Assembly: GCA_022843465.1 (NCBI GenBank)
Contig: JALHNO010000016.1
Coordinates: 1-34,717, forward strand
Reading direction: 5' to 3'
Length of the DNA stretch: 34,717 nucleotides
From: Pseudomonadota bacterium
Lineage (GTDB): Bacteria; Pseudomonadota; Gammaproteobacteria; Xanthomonadales; Ahniellaceae
Shown piece after piece: positions 6,811 through 15,664 of this stretch. The notes under the pieces are model-generated. The model had not been told where the DNA came from and did no database searches. It saw nothing but the letters and a program-made list of their open reading frames with translations. The position numbers and the translations under genes are program-made. Each line of letters opens with the position of its first letter. The first letter of the stretch is position 1.

Positions 6811-8486
6811 TTCGCTGACGGAGCTGTCTGAGTCGATGCCAGATACTCCTCTTCCGCGAGTCCACGCAGCACCTCGGGCTGGGCATGGAACGCGACCCGG
6901 AAGCAGGTGCCGCCGGCCGGGACCGGGATCAGTTCCAGCGTTGCCTGATTGGCCTCGCAGAGCTGGCGCGCGATGTAGAGGCCGAGACCGGTGCCATGCT
7001 CATTGGTCGTGAAGAAGGGATCGAATACGTGCGCGCGCAGCTTCTCGGGGATGCCCGGCCCGCGATCGACCACTTCCAGAACGGGCTGCCCGGAGTCGGT
7101 CAGCCGACGCGCGACAATCGAAACCCGCGCCGGCTGATCGGGCATGCGGCCGTGCCTGAGCGCATTCTTTGCCAGGTTCCAGATCACCTGCTGCAGCTGG
7201 TCGGAATCGAACACGACACTGATGCCGCCCTCGGGAATGATCGCGCGCAGCTCGTCACCGCCGAGCGGCTGGACACTGCGGAACTCCTCGACAAAGTGAC
7301 TGACCCAGCGATTGAGCTGCAGCAGTTCGGGCTTGGAACGCTCGCGCCGTGACAGCTGCAGGATGTTCTCGACGATCGCATTCATCCGCAGGCATTGCGA
7401 GCGGATGATCTCCAGGAGTCGCAGGTCCGCATCGGGTAGTGCCTCGGATTCCGCCAGCAACTGTGCCGCGTGACTGATTGCCGCAAGCGGATTGCGCACT
7501 TCATGGGCGATGCTCGCCGAGAGCCGGCCCAGTGAACTCAGGGTCATCTGCTCAGCCTGACGGGTTGCCATGGTGGTGTCTTCGAGGAAGACGATCACCG
7601 AGCGCTGCGCCGACTGCGGCACCGCGACAAAGCGCGGGATCACCTCGATCGATCGCTCCACCAGGGCCGAAGGCGCGAAATCGGATTTGCCGCTGGAGCG
7701 CCAGTGTTCCAGTCGCCGCAGCAGTTCCGGTGAAATCAGCCCGATGTCCTTGATCGTCGGGCTGGGATTGCCGAGCACATGCCAGGCCGATTCATTGATG
7801 CGCTGGATGCGGCCCTGGCCGTCAATGACCAGCACTCCCGACTTCATGCGCCGGATGATCAGGTCATTGAGCTGGGACAGACTCTCGACATCGGATTCTC
7901 GCGCCTCGACCAGCTTCTGGCGCTGACGCACCTCCTGACGCAGCAACTGCATCAGCGCGGAAACGGCAAGATAGCCAATGCCGACGAGGGCGACTTCGAG
8001 CAGACCGCGTTCCTCGACGGCGAGCAGGCGAATGCTTGCCCAGCGCTCCGCAAAACCGATCAGAACCGCCAGACTGGCGAACACGAACGCAATGCGCGGC
8101 GCCAGCAGCACACCACCGGAGGCCAGGTTGATCATCAGCAGCATGGCAATGCCGCCATCCATGCCCTGAGTGGCCAGCAGGGCGAGTCCGGCAACCGTGA
8201 TATCGAGCGTCAGGCCAATCAGGGTGGGCGCGCTGCGGCGACCGCCCGCGGAAATCTCCCAGGCAAACAACAGTGACGCGCCGACCAGGAAGGCCAACGA
8301 GGCCCAGAGCGCCACGCCGGGGGCAACCAGATCCACCAGATCCTTGGCGAATGGGCTGAAACAGATGCCGACCAGCAGCATCGCCTCGAACAGGCGGAAA
8401 AGCCCGAAAAAATAGCGCTCGCGCCGCACCAGATCGATGTTGCGGACGAGATCGGCAGCGTTGCGGGGCTCGGGCTTGATGCTCAA
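6807..8486 (-). CDS. pilS: PilS, membrane sensor histidine kinase
   Basis: I take the TTG at 8486 as start, giving 559 residues. There is no ATG nearby, and the 65 extra residues of the longest frame lie upstream of any family similarity, so the start is uncertain. About six membrane helices occupy residues 33-180, followed by a PAS-like segment (about 205-305, GVLVIDGQGRIQRINESA). The kinase core has the H box with H328 (SIAHEVRNPLAAISH), the N box around N441, G1 DRGPGIPE at 474-481 and G2 GTGLGLYIARQ. It phosphorylates PilR. In Pseudomonas PilS senses pilin in the inner membrane, which fits the pilins encoded downstream. It reads divergently from sucC. Confidence 0.9.
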   Translation of the reverse strand: MSIKPEPRNAADLVRNIDLVRRERYFFGLFRLFEAMLLVGICFSPFAKDLVDLVAPGVALWASLAFLVGASLLFAWEISAGGRRSAPTLIGLTLDITVAGLALLATQGMDGGIAMLLMINLASGGVLLAPRIAFVFASLAVLIGFAERWASIRLLAVEERGLLEVALVGIGYLAVSALMQLLRQEVRQRQKLVEARESDVESLSQLNDLIIRRMKSGVLVIDGQGRIQRINESAWHVLGNPSPTIKDIGLISPELLRRLEHWRSSGKSDFAPSALVERSIEVIPRFVAVPQSAQRSVIVFLEDTTMATRQAEQMTLSSLGRLSASIAHEVRNPLAAISHAAQLLAESEALPDADLRLLEIIRSQCLRMNAIVENILQLSRRERSKPELLQLNRWVSHFVEEFRSVQPLGGDELRAIIPEGGISVVFDSDQLQQVIWNLAKNALRHGRMPDQPARVSIVARRLTDSGQPVLEVVDRGPGIPEKLRAHVFDPFFTTNEHGTGLGLYIARQLCEANQATLELIPVPAGGTCFRVAFHAQPEVLRGLAEEEYLASTQTAPSAN

Positions 8487-8632
8487 TGGGATAACGGTCG
8501 GGGGCAGTGGCCGGAGTATAGGCCGGCTGCATGCACTGCGATGCCATCCTGCGATGCAGTCGCACGCTCCGCCTGCCGAGCGCAACGCGCCTCCGGGGCT
8601 CGGAAGCACGCCTGCCCGCCCCACACAAGCCC

Positions 8633-8660
8633 TTTCATTGCCCCCGGTCTTTGGCACAAT
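8633..8660 (+). promoter_or_regulatory. Possible sigma-70 promoter of sucCD
   Basis: TTTCAT at 8633-8638 and CACAAT at 8655-8660 are separated by 16 bases and lie about 80 bases upstream of sucC in the pilS-sucC divergent gap. Both hexamers are only moderate matches. Confidence 0.3.
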
Positions 8661-8740
8661 ACGCGTCCCAACCTCGAACACCGGGCACGGACGGCTGTCA
8701 CCAGCGTCGCCGTCAGGTGATCCCCTCTATAAGGTGCCTC

Positions 8741-9901
8741 ATGAACTTCCACGAGTATCAAGCGAAAGTGCTGTTCGCCGACTACGCCATTCCTGTTCCG
8801 GCCGGTCGCGTTGCCAGCACGCCCGAGCAGGCCGCCGAGGCCGCCCGCGCGATTGGCGGCGAGCAGTGGGTCGTGAAGGCGCAGATCCATGCCGGCGGCC
8901 GCGGCAAGGCCGGTGGCGTAAAGCTCTGCAATACGCCCGACGCCGTGAAGGAAGCCGCGGCCAAGATGCTCGGCAGCAAGATGACGACCTATCAGAGCGC
9001 AGGCCGCGCCCTGCCAGTGAACATCGTGTTGATCTCGGAAGCCAATGACATCGAACAGGAGCTGTACCTGAGCGCCCTGGTCGATCGCGCCACCAAGTCG
9101 GTTTCCTTCATCGTTTCGGCTGCCGGTGGCGTCGATATCGAAACCGTCGCACGCGATACCCCGGAGCAGATCCACACCGTGGTGGTCGACTACGTGCAGG
9201 GACTGCAACCCTACCAATGCCGCAAGGTGGGCTTTGCGATGGGCCTGAACGCCAAGCAGGTCGGCCAGCTGACCAAGATCATGCAGGGTGTCTACCGCCT
9301 GTTCATGGACAAGGACATGAGCCTGATCGAACTCAATCCCCTGGCCATCGTCGCCAACGGTGATCTGATGGCGCTCGATGGCAAGCTCAACTCGGATGAC
9401 AATGCCGAATTCCGCCATCCCAAACTGGCTGCGATGCGCGACATCAGCCAGGAAGACCCGGCCGAGGCCGAGGCCGCCGACCATCATCTGAACTATGTGC
9501 AGATGGACGGCAATATCGGTTGCATGGTCAACGGTGCCGGACTCGCGATGGCGACGATGGACGTGATCAAGCTCAATGGCAGCGAGCCGGCCAACTTCCT
9601 CGATGTCGGCGGCGGCGCCACCAAGGAGCGCGTGACCGAAGCGTTCAAGCTGATCCTGTCCTCGGACAAGGTCAAGGCCATCCTGGTCAATATCTTCGGT
9701 GGCATCGTCCGCTGCGACATGATCGCCGAGGGCATCATCGCCGCGGTCAAGGATGTCGGCGTGAAGATTCCGGTCGTGGTACGCCTTGAAGGCACCAATG
9801 TCGAGAAGGGCCGCGAACTTCTGGCCAATTCCGGCTTCAAGATCATCACCGCCACCGACCTCAACGATGCCGCCCGCAAGGCTGTCGCTGCAGTCGCCTG
9901 A
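8741..9901 (+). CDS. sucC: Succinyl-CoA synthetase, beta subunit
   Basis: This 386-residue protein starts at the ATG at 8741, with aaggtg upstream. It is the beta subunit of the TCA-cycle enzyme that converts succinyl-CoA, ADP and phosphate to succinate, CoA and ATP. An ATP-grasp domain occupies about 1-240, beginning MNFHEYQAK with the glycine-rich nucleotide loop [10 protein letters not shown] at 51-60 and ELNPLAI further on. The CoA-ligase domain follows, with FLDVGGGA and [10 protein letters not shown]. Length matches the family (388 in E. coli). It is co-directional with sucD 85 bases downstream. Confidence 0.98.
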   Translation: MNFHEYQAKVLFADYAIPVPAGRVASTPEQAAEAARAIGGEQWVVKAQIHAGGRGKAGGVKLCNTPDAVKEAAAKMLGSKMTTYQSAGRALPVNIVLISEANDIEQELYLSALVDRATKSVSFIVSAAGGVDIETVARDTPEQIHTVVVDYVQGLQPYQCRKVGFAMGLNAKQVGQLTKIMQGVYRLFMDKDMSLIELNPLAIVANGDLMALDGKLNSDDNAEFRHPKLAAMRDISQEDPAEAEAADHHLNYVQMDGNIGCMVNGAGLAMATMDVIKLNGSEPANFLDVGGGATKERVTEAFKLILSSDKVKAILVNIFGGIVRCDMIAEGIIAAVKDVGVKIPVVVRLEGTNVEKGRELLANSGFKIITATDLNDAARKAVAAVA

Positions 9902-9940
9902 TTGGCACACGGAGCGGCGGCGCCGCGATTCGAACATCGA

Positions 9941-9967
9941 CGACGCGGGTTGAATCGACCCGCGTCG
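9941..9967 (+). other. Stem-loop between sucC and sucD
   Basis: cgacgcgggt (9941-9950) pairs perfectly with acccgcgtcg (9958-9967) across a seven-base loop. There is no T tract, so it is not an obvious terminator. It ends 19 bases before the sucD start and could tune message stability or sucD translation. Confidence 0.6.
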
Positions 9968-9986
9968 CACCAACCAAGGATTTAGC

Positions 9987-10871
9987 ATGAGCGTCCTCAT
10001 CAACAAGAACACCAAGGTCATCTGCCAGGGTTTCACCGGCAGCCAGGGCACCTTCCATTCCGAGCAGGCGATCGACTACGGCACCAAATTGGTCGGCGGC
10101 GTGACGCCGGGCAAGGGCGGCAATACCCATATCGGTCTGCCGGTCTTCGACACCGTCGAAGACGCTGTCAACGAAACCGGCGCCGATGCCACGATGATCT
10201 TCGTGCCGCCCCCGTTCGCCGCCGATGCGATTCTCGAAGCAGCCGATGCCGGCATCCGGGTGATCGTCGCGATCACCGAAGGCATTCCTGTTCTGGACAT
10301 GCTGCGGGTCAAGAACGCGCTGGCGCATTATCCGGACACCGTGCTGATCGGACCGAACTGCCCCGGCATCATCACCCCGGGCGAATGCAAGATCGGCATC
10401 ATGCCCGGACATATCCACAAACCGGGCAAGATCGGCATCGTCTCGCGCTCGGGCACGCTGACCTATGAGGCCGTGTTCCAGACCACCAATGCCGGACTCG
10501 GCCAGAGCACCTGTATCGGCATCGGCGGCGATCCGATCAATGGCCTGAACTTCATCGATTGCCTGGGCATGTTCCAGGACGATCCGCAGACCGAGGGCAT
10601 CATCATGGTCGGCGAAATCGGTGGCAGTGCCGAGGAAGAAGCCGCCGAGTTCATCACCGAATATGTCCGCAAGCCGGTGGTCGCGTTCATCGCCGGTGCT
10701 TCGGCACCGGCCGGCAAGCGCATGGGCCATGCCGGCGCGATCATTTCCGGTGGCAAGGGCACCGCAGCGGCCAAGTTCGCTGCGCTCGAAGCAGCTGGCG
10801 TGACCACGGTGAAATCGCCCGCCGATCTCGGCAAGGCGATCGAGGCAGCGCTGAAGTCGAAGCAGGGCTGA
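9987..10871 (+). CDS. sucD: Succinyl-CoA synthetase, alpha subunit
   Basis: This 294-residue protein starts at the ATG at 9987, seven bases after aagga. The CoA-binding N-terminal Rossmann domain includes [11 protein letters not shown] and GGVTPGKGG. The phosphorylated histidine is H248 in [14 protein letters not shown]. It partners SucC in the alpha-beta enzyme of the TCA cycle. Length and motifs match the family closely. Confidence 0.98.
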   Translation: MSVLINKNTKVICQGFTGSQGTFHSEQAIDYGTKLVGGVTPGKGGNTHIGLPVFDTVEDAVNETGADATMIFVPPPFAADAILEAADAGIRVIVAITEGIPVLDMLRVKNALAHYPDTVLIGPNCPGIITPGECKIGIMPGHIHKPGKIGIVSRSGTLTYEAVFQTTNAGLGQSTCIGIGGDPINGLNFIDCLGMFQDDPQTEGIIMVGEIGGSAEEEAAEFITEYVRKPVVAFIAGASAPAGKRMGHAGAIISGGKGTAAAKFAALEAAGVTTVKSPADLGKAIEAALKSKQG

Positions 10872-10890
10872 GTCACGCGTAGCGCTCCAC

Positions 10891-10924
10891 CGCCCTGCTC
10901 CGATGAATTTCATCGGGCAGGGCG
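10891..10924 (+). other. Strong stem-loop after sucD
   Basis: cgccctgctccgatga pairs with the following tcatcgggcagggcg, a stem of about 15 bp with a single bulged t and a three-base loop. No T tract follows, so it is not a textbook terminator. It sits 20 bases after the sucD stop and 30 before nadE and may protect the sucCD message or reduce read-through. Confidence 0.65.
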
Positions 10925-10954
10925 CGGCACCCTCCAGTGCGTTCCAAGGCAGGC

Positions 10955-12571
10955 ATGAATCCGATCCGCATCGCGCTCGCCCAGTTCGATTTTCCGGCCG
11001 CTGCGGTCGAGCAGAATGCCGACCGCATCCTTGAACTCGCCGCGCGCGCGCGCGATGAACTCGGTGCCCGCCTGATCCTGTTTCCTGAACTCGCGATCTC
11101 GGGTTATCTGGCCGAGGATCTGTTTCTGCGCCAGAGTTTCATCGAAACCTGCGAAGATCAACTCGATCGCGTGATTGCCCATTTGCGCGGCATCGACGCC
11201 ATCATTGGCCATCCCCTGCGCGAGGGCGATCGGCTGTACAACGCCCTGAGCTGGGTACGCGACGGCCGGGTGATCGTGCGCTATCGCAAGCAGGCGCTGC
11301 CCAACTACACCGTATTCGACGAAAAGCGCTACTTCAGCGCCGGCGACCAGGCCGCCATCGTGGAACTGGATGGCGTGCGCTTCGCGCCCCTGATCTGCGA
11401 AGACATCTGGGAGGAATTGCCAGCCGCGCGTGCCGTGCAGGCAGGTGCCGACGCCATCCTGGTGATCAATGCCTCGCCGTTCGATATCAGCAATCGCCAG
11501 CATCGCCACGATGAAGTGCGCGAGCGCGCACTCGCCCACAAGATCCCGATTGCTTATGTCAACGTGGTCGCTGGCCAGGATGATCTGGTGTTCGATGGCG
11601 GTGCCTTCTGCATCAATGCCGATGGCCAGATGCAGGGACCGGCGCCGGCGTTCGAGGACCATCTGCTGGCGCTCGACTATGTTGCCCACTCGCGCCGCTT
11701 CCACGCGGTCAACTGGCCGCAGGCCGAGGCGGATGATCGCGCGCGCTTCTATCGCGCGCTGGTGCGCAGCACCCGCGACTACATCCGGAAGAATCACTTT
11801 CCAGGCGTCCTGCTTGGCCTGTCCGGCGGTGTCGACTCGGCACTGACGCTGGCCATTGCGGTCGACGCCATCGGTGCCGACAAGGTCACCGCGGTGATGA
11901 TGCCAACCCGCTACACCTCCCAGCTTTCACTGGACGAGGCGGCCGCCCAGGCACGACTGCTTGGCGTGCATTACCAGGTCATCAGCATCGAATCGGCATT
12001 CGAGACGCTGTGCACGGCACTCGCCCCCGCCTTCGTGGACAGCAAACCGGACGTCACCGAAGAGAATCTGCAGGCACGCATCCGCGGCATGATCCTGATG
12101 GCGCTGTCCAACAAGTTTGGTGCGATGGTGCTGAGCACCGGCAACAAGAGCGAGATGGCCTGCGGCTATGCGACCCTGTATGGCGACATGTGCGGCGGCT
12201 TCGCGCCGCTGAAGGACGTCTACAAGACCGAGGTCTGGGCGCTCTGCCATCACCGCAACGCGATCTCACCCGCGATTCCCGAGGCGGTGATCGCCCGGCC
12301 GCCTTCGGCCGAGTTGCGCCACGATCAGCTGGACCAGGATTCCCTGCCCCCCTACGAAATTCTGGATGCGATCCTGCAGCGCTACATCGAGGAAGATCGC
12401 TCGCGCGCCGAAATCAGCGCAGAGGGATTCGACCCCGATACCGTGCAGCGCGTAGTCAAGATGGTGCTGCGCAACGAGTACAAGCGCCGTCAGTCGGCAC
12501 CCGGCCCACGCATCACCCGGCGTGCCTTCGGCCGCGACCGCCGTTATCCGATCACTACCGGATGGCGCTGA
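10955..12571 (+). CDS. nadE: Glutamine-dependent NAD+ synthetase
   Basis: This two-domain enzyme has 538 residues. The ATG at 10955 has aaggcagg before it; a GTG at 10937 would add six residues. The N-terminal nitrilase-type glutaminase has the catalytic triad E45 (FPELAISGY), K112 (RKQALPNY) and C148 (LICEDIW). The C-terminal synthetase has the PP-loop SGGVDS at 290-295 and STGNKSEMACGYATLYGD. It makes NAD from deamido-NAD, ATP and glutamine-derived ammonia in the last step of NAD biosynthesis. It follows sucCD in the same direction across the stem-loop. Confidence 0.97.
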   Translation: MNPIRIALAQFDFPAAAVEQNADRILELAARARDELGARLILFPELAISGYLAEDLFLRQSFIETCEDQLDRVIAHLRGIDAIIGHPLREGDRLYNALSWVRDGRVIVRYRKQALPNYTVFDEKRYFSAGDQAAIVELDGVRFAPLICEDIWEELPAARAVQAGADAILVINASPFDISNRQHRHDEVRERALAHKIPIAYVNVVAGQDDLVFDGGAFCINADGQMQGPAPAFEDHLLALDYVAHSRRFHAVNWPQAEADDRARFYRALVRSTRDYIRKNHFPGVLLGLSGGVDSALTLAIAVDAIGADKVTAVMMPTRYTSQLSLDEAAAQARLLGVHYQVISIESAFETLCTALAPAFVDSKPDVTEENLQARIRGMILMALSNKFGAMVLSTGNKSEMACGYATLYGDMCGGFAPLKDVYKTEVWALCHHRNAISPAIPEAVIARPPSAELRHDQLDQDSLPPYEILDAILQRYIEEDRSRAEISAEGFDPDTVQRVVKMVLRNEYKRRQSAPGPRITRRAFGRDRRYPITTGWR

Positions 12572-12639
12572 GCAGCGCGCAACTTTCTGCGTCAGAATGA
12601 TCTGACACCCACCCCACTGCAACCCTGGATCGATCCGTC

Positions 12640-13803
12640 ATGAGCAAGTCTTCGCGTACCCAAGGTCTTGGCACCCGCGCCATCCACGCTGGCCAGTCGC
12701 CCGATCCCAGCACCGGCGCGATCATGACGCCGATCTATGCCACCTCGACCTATGTGCAGGAAAGCCCCGGCGTCCACAAGGGCTTCGAGTACACCCGCTC
12801 ACACAATCCGACCCGGTTTGCCTTCGAGGATTGCGTGGCCTCGCTTGAGGGCGGCAGCAAGGGATTCGCGTTTGCTTCGGGTCTCGCCGCGACATCGACC
12901 ATCCTGGAAACGCTGGACAGCGGCAGCCATGTGATCGCGATGGATGACATGTACGGCGGCACGTTCAGGTTGTTCGAGCGTGTGCGGAGGCGCAGCGCGG
13001 GCCTGGATTTCAGCTATCTCGATCTGAATGACGAAGCCGCGCTGAAAGCCGCGGTGCGGCCCAACACGCGGATGATCTGGGTCGAGACACCGACCAATCC
13101 GATGCTGAAGCTGGTCGATCTGGCGAAGCTCGGCAAGTTCGCAAAAAAGCACGGTCTCGTGCTCGTGGTCGACAATACGTTCTGCTCGCCGATGCTGCAG
13201 CGGCCGATCGAGTTCGGCGCCGATATCGTCATGCATTCTGCGACCAAGTATCTCAATGGCCATTCCGATATCGTCGCCGGCATCGCCGTGGTCGGCGACA
13301 ATGCCGAGCTGCGCGAGAAGCTGAGCTTCCTGCAGAATGCCGTCGGCGGCGTCGCCGGACCGTTCGACAGTTTTCTCGCACTCCGCGGCCTCAAGACCCT
13401 GCATCTGCGCATGCGCGCGCACTGCGAAAATGCGATGGAGCTGGCGCGCTGGCTGCAGCGACAGCCGTCATTGAAACGGGTGATCTATCCGGGCCTCAAG
13501 TCGCATCCGCAGCATGCGTTGGCGGGCAAGCAGATGGATGGCTACGGCGGCATGATTTCGATCGAGGTGAATGGCGGACTGCGCAAGGCACGACGCATGA
13601 TGGAACGCTGCAAGCTGTTCGGACTTGCCGAATCACTGGGCGGCGTCGAGTCCCTGATCAATCATCCGGCCATCATGACGCACGCTTCCGTGCCCGCCGA
13701 CAAGCGCAAGCGCCTCGGCATCAGCGATGCGCTGGTGCGGCTGTCGGTAGGCGTCGAGGACGTCGCCGATCTGCGCGCCGAACTGGAAGCCGCCTTGGCC
13801 TGA
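12640..13803 (+). CDS. Cystathionine gamma-lyase / gamma-synthase family PLP enzyme
   Basis: This 387-residue protein belongs to the Cys/Met-metabolism PLP family. The PLP lysine is K203 (HSATKYLNGHSD), D178 (VVDNTF) contacts the cofactor, YTRSHNPTR from 51 forms the phosphate and dimer contact, and the C-terminal SLGGVESLINHPAIMTHAS is typical of the gamma-subfamily. The sequence resembles the Xanthomonas and Stenotrophomonas enzyme described as cystathionine gamma-lyase. Synthase (metB-like) and lyase activities cannot be separated by eye, so I leave the symbol empty. No partner cystathionine beta-synthase lies nearby. Confidence 0.92.
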   Translation: MSKSSRTQGLGTRAIHAGQSPDPSTGAIMTPIYATSTYVQESPGVHKGFEYTRSHNPTRFAFEDCVASLEGGSKGFAFASGLAATSTILETLDSGSHVIAMDDMYGGTFRLFERVRRRSAGLDFSYLDLNDEAALKAAVRPNTRMIWVETPTNPMLKLVDLAKLGKFAKKHGLVLVVDNTFCSPMLQRPIEFGADIVMHSATKYLNGHSDIVAGIAVVGDNAELREKLSFLQNAVGGVAGPFDSFLALRGLKTLHLRMRAHCENAMELARWLQRQPSLKRVIYPGLKSHPQHALAGKQMDGYGGMISIEVNGGLRKARRMMERCKLFGLAESLGGVESLINHPAIMTHASVPADKRKRLGISDALVRLSVGVEDVADLRAELEAALA

Positions 13804-13813
13804 GAGAACGGCC

Positions 13814-14215
13814 CGTGGAGGGCGTCGCTCCTGCGACGCCTGGGGATGACCGACAGGCCATCGGCTCGCGTTCATTGAAGTGCGGATCGGAAGCCAGAGC
13901 CAAGGCGGCCGCGCAGGAGCGCGGCCCTCCGGGTTGGTCCAACCAGAACAGTGGCCGTGGAGGGCGTCGCTCCTGCGACGCCTGGGGATGACCGATAGGC
14001 CATCGGCACGTGCTCATCAAGGTATTGATCGGAAGCCAGAGCCAAGGCGGCCGCGCGGGAGCGCGGCCCTCCACATTCGCCCGACGAGAACGGTGGCCGT
14101 GGAGGGCGTCGCTCCTGCGACGCCTGGGGATGACCGACAGGCCATCGGCGCGCGCCCATCGAGGTATTGATCGGAAGCCAGTGCCAGAGCGGCCGCACAG
14201 GAGCGCCCCAGCTTG
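13814..14215. repeat. REP/BIME array, left part (142-bp period)
   Basis: Two hairpins alternate. Type 1, ggcgtcgc-tcct-gcgacgcc, is at 13821-13840, 13963-13982 and 14105-14124. Type 2, ggccgcgc-agga-gcgcggcc, is at 13907-13926 and 14049-14068 (loop variant), with a decayed one at 14191. Type 2 is type 1 in inverse orientation: each reads GGAG-GG then stem on its own strand. The unit is therefore an inverted REP pair, repeated every 142 bases. The last, decayed hairpin lies about 30 bases before the RAYT gene at 14239. Confidence 0.92.
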
Positions 14216-14238
14216 GGTGCCTCAGGTATTCTCGCGCC

Positions 14239-14715
14239 ATGAACGAAGCGATTCATCGCAAGCAACCGGCTCATTGGATACCTGATCCGGATCACCCGAG
14301 CGTCATCGTTTTTGTCACCTGCTGCACAAAGAATCGGCGACCTTGCCTGCACCGGGATGAGGTGAAGGCAGCGCTATGCGCGGCGTGGCTATCCGCGGCC
14401 CAATGGCGGGTCGGTCGCTATGTAGTCATGCCGGATCATATTCATCTGTTTTGCGCACCGACGGCCGACGCCGAGCCCTTGCAGAAATGGATGGGGTACT
14501 GGCGCTCGCTGACCACACGTGCATTGGGTGAAGCCAAGGGCGCGCTGTGGCAACGCGAGTTCTGGGACCGGCAGCTTCGCCGGCAGGAATCCTATGCCGA
14601 GAAGTGGGAGTACGTCAGGTACAACCCGGTTCGGGCGGGGCTCGCCGATAGCCCCGATGACTGGCCCTATCAAGGTGAACTCCATTGTCTGGAATGGATT
14701 GCGGACAGTCGTTAG
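14239..14715 (+). CDS. REP-associated tyrosine transposase (RAYT), short form
   Basis: This 158-residue Y1 transposase starts at the ATG at 14239. The His-x-His metal site is H67-I-H69 in YVVMPDHIHLFCAP and the probable nucleophile is Y119 in ESYAEKWEYVRYNPVRAGL. It has no C-terminal HTH, unlike the RAYT at 352, and the two are clearly different subfamilies. It sits inside an array of inverted REP hairpins on both sides, the classic arrangement in which the protein is thought to nick and spread its own REPs. The frame is intact and both catalytic elements are present, so activity is plausible. Confidence 0.92.
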   Translation: MNEAIHRKQPAHWIPDPDHPSVIVFVTCCTKNRRPCLHRDEVKAALCAAWLSAAQWRVGRYVVMPDHIHLFCAPTADAEPLQKWMGYWRSLTTRALGEAKGALWQREFWDRQLRRQESYAEKWEYVRYNPVRAGLADSPDDWPYQGELHCLEWIADSR

Positions 14716-14759
14716 GTCAATTCCCGGCTCGTCGCCAAGGGCAGATCGTCGAGGGGACG

Positions 14760-15090
14760 GAAGCCAGAACCAGAGCCAGAGCGGCCGCGCAGGAGCGCGG
14801 CCCTCCAGATTCGCCCGACCAGAACGGTGGCCGTGGAGGGCGTCGCTCCTGCGACGCCTGGGAATGACCGATAGGCCATCGGCACGTGCTCATCAAGGTA
14901 TTGATCGGAAGCCAGAGCCAAGGCGGCCGCGCAGGAGCGCGGCCCTCCGGGTTGCTCCAACCAGAACGGTGGCCGTGGAGGGCGTCGCTCCTGCGACGCC
15001 TCGTCACGACCGACAGGCCATCGGCACGTGCTCATCAAGGTATTGATCGGAAGCCAGAGCCAGAGCGGCCGCGCAGGAGCGCGGCCCTCC
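14760..15090. repeat. REP/BIME array, right part (142-bp period)
   Basis: This continues the array beyond the RAYT gene. Type 2 hairpins are at 14783-14802, 14925-14944 and 15067-15086, and type 1 at 14839-14858 and 14981-15000. Period, spacers (for example gatcggaagccagagcc) and hairpins match the left part. It stops about 50 bases before the end of pgpA, which converges on it. Confidence 0.92.
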
Positions 15091-15136
15091 AAATGGTCCG
15101 GCCGGAGCGGCGACGCGGCCCTGCGGGTTGACTCGG

Positions 15137-15664
15137 TCAGACGCGCTGCCACAGCCAGGGCACAGCGAACGCCATCAGCAGCGCGCCGTACCCACCTGCC
15201 AGCGCATCATCGAGCATGGCGCCGAATCCGCCATGCAATTTGCGATCGGCGAGAGATGCTGGCCAGGGCTTGGCGATGTCGAGCAGGCGGAACAACAGAA
15301 ATCCGATCAGCAACTCGGCCCACAACGGCATCGAGAAACCGATGCTCGGCCAGTAGGCGGTAGCGGGCAGCAGGGTGATCCAGAGTCCGGCCCACTCGTC
15401 CATCACGACAACGCCGGGATCCTCGCGACCGATCCTTGCAATTACCCAGCTGGCGGCAAAGACGCCCAGCACAAAGGCGACGACGCAGCCGATTGCAACC
15501 GCCCCTGCACCGTACTGCCGCAAAGCCAGATACGGAAGCAGGGCGGCCAGCGAACCGGTGGTGCCGGGTGCAAACGGAGAAAGACCGGATCCAAAGCCGC
15601 TGGCGATCCAGCCCCAGGGATGACGCATCAACAAGGAAATCTGTGCCGCACTCAGTCGGTTCAT
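15137..15664 (-). CDS. pgpA: Phosphatidylglycerophosphatase A
   Basis: This 175-residue inner-membrane enzyme starts at the ATG at 15664, which overlaps the thiL stop (ATGA). The family signature GFGSGLSPFAPGTTGSL is at 23-39, VMDEWAGLWITLLP and DIAKPWP follow, and several hydrophobic helices are visible. It removes phosphate from phosphatidylglycerophosphate to make phosphatidylglycerol. The overlap with thiL indicates translational coupling; nusB-thiL-pgpA is a common proteobacterial order. It is the last gene of the minus-strand run and ends against the REP array. Confidence 0.95.
   Translation of the reverse strand: MNRLSAAQISLLMRHPWGWIASGFGSGLSPFAPGTTGSLAALLPYLALRQYGAGAVAIGCVVAFVLGVFAASWVIARIGREDPGVVVMDEWAGLWITLLPATAYWPSIGFSMPLWAELLIGFLLFRLLDIAKPWPASLADRKLHGGFGAMLDDALAGGYGALLMAFAVPWLWQRV

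Noticed and set aside
6044-7012. Long plus-strand open frames (up to 322 codons) across the 109-bp repeats and into pilS
   Set aside because: All three phases are open because the repeat lacks stops. The predicted proteins are tandem translations of palindromic DNA, with no ribosome binding site or domain.
8483-10051. 522-codon minus-strand open frame opposite sucC
   Set aside because: It is antisense to an unmistakable sucC; such shadows are common in high-GC coding DNA. The translation has no recognisable domain.
10891-10924. Rho-independent terminator after sucD
   Set aside because: The stem is strong but no T tract follows, so it is listed only as a stem-loop.
13814-15090. Possible CRISPR or integron-type array
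   Set aside because: Hairpins alternate in orientation, spacers are conserved, and there is no integrase. A RAYT with REPs explains it.
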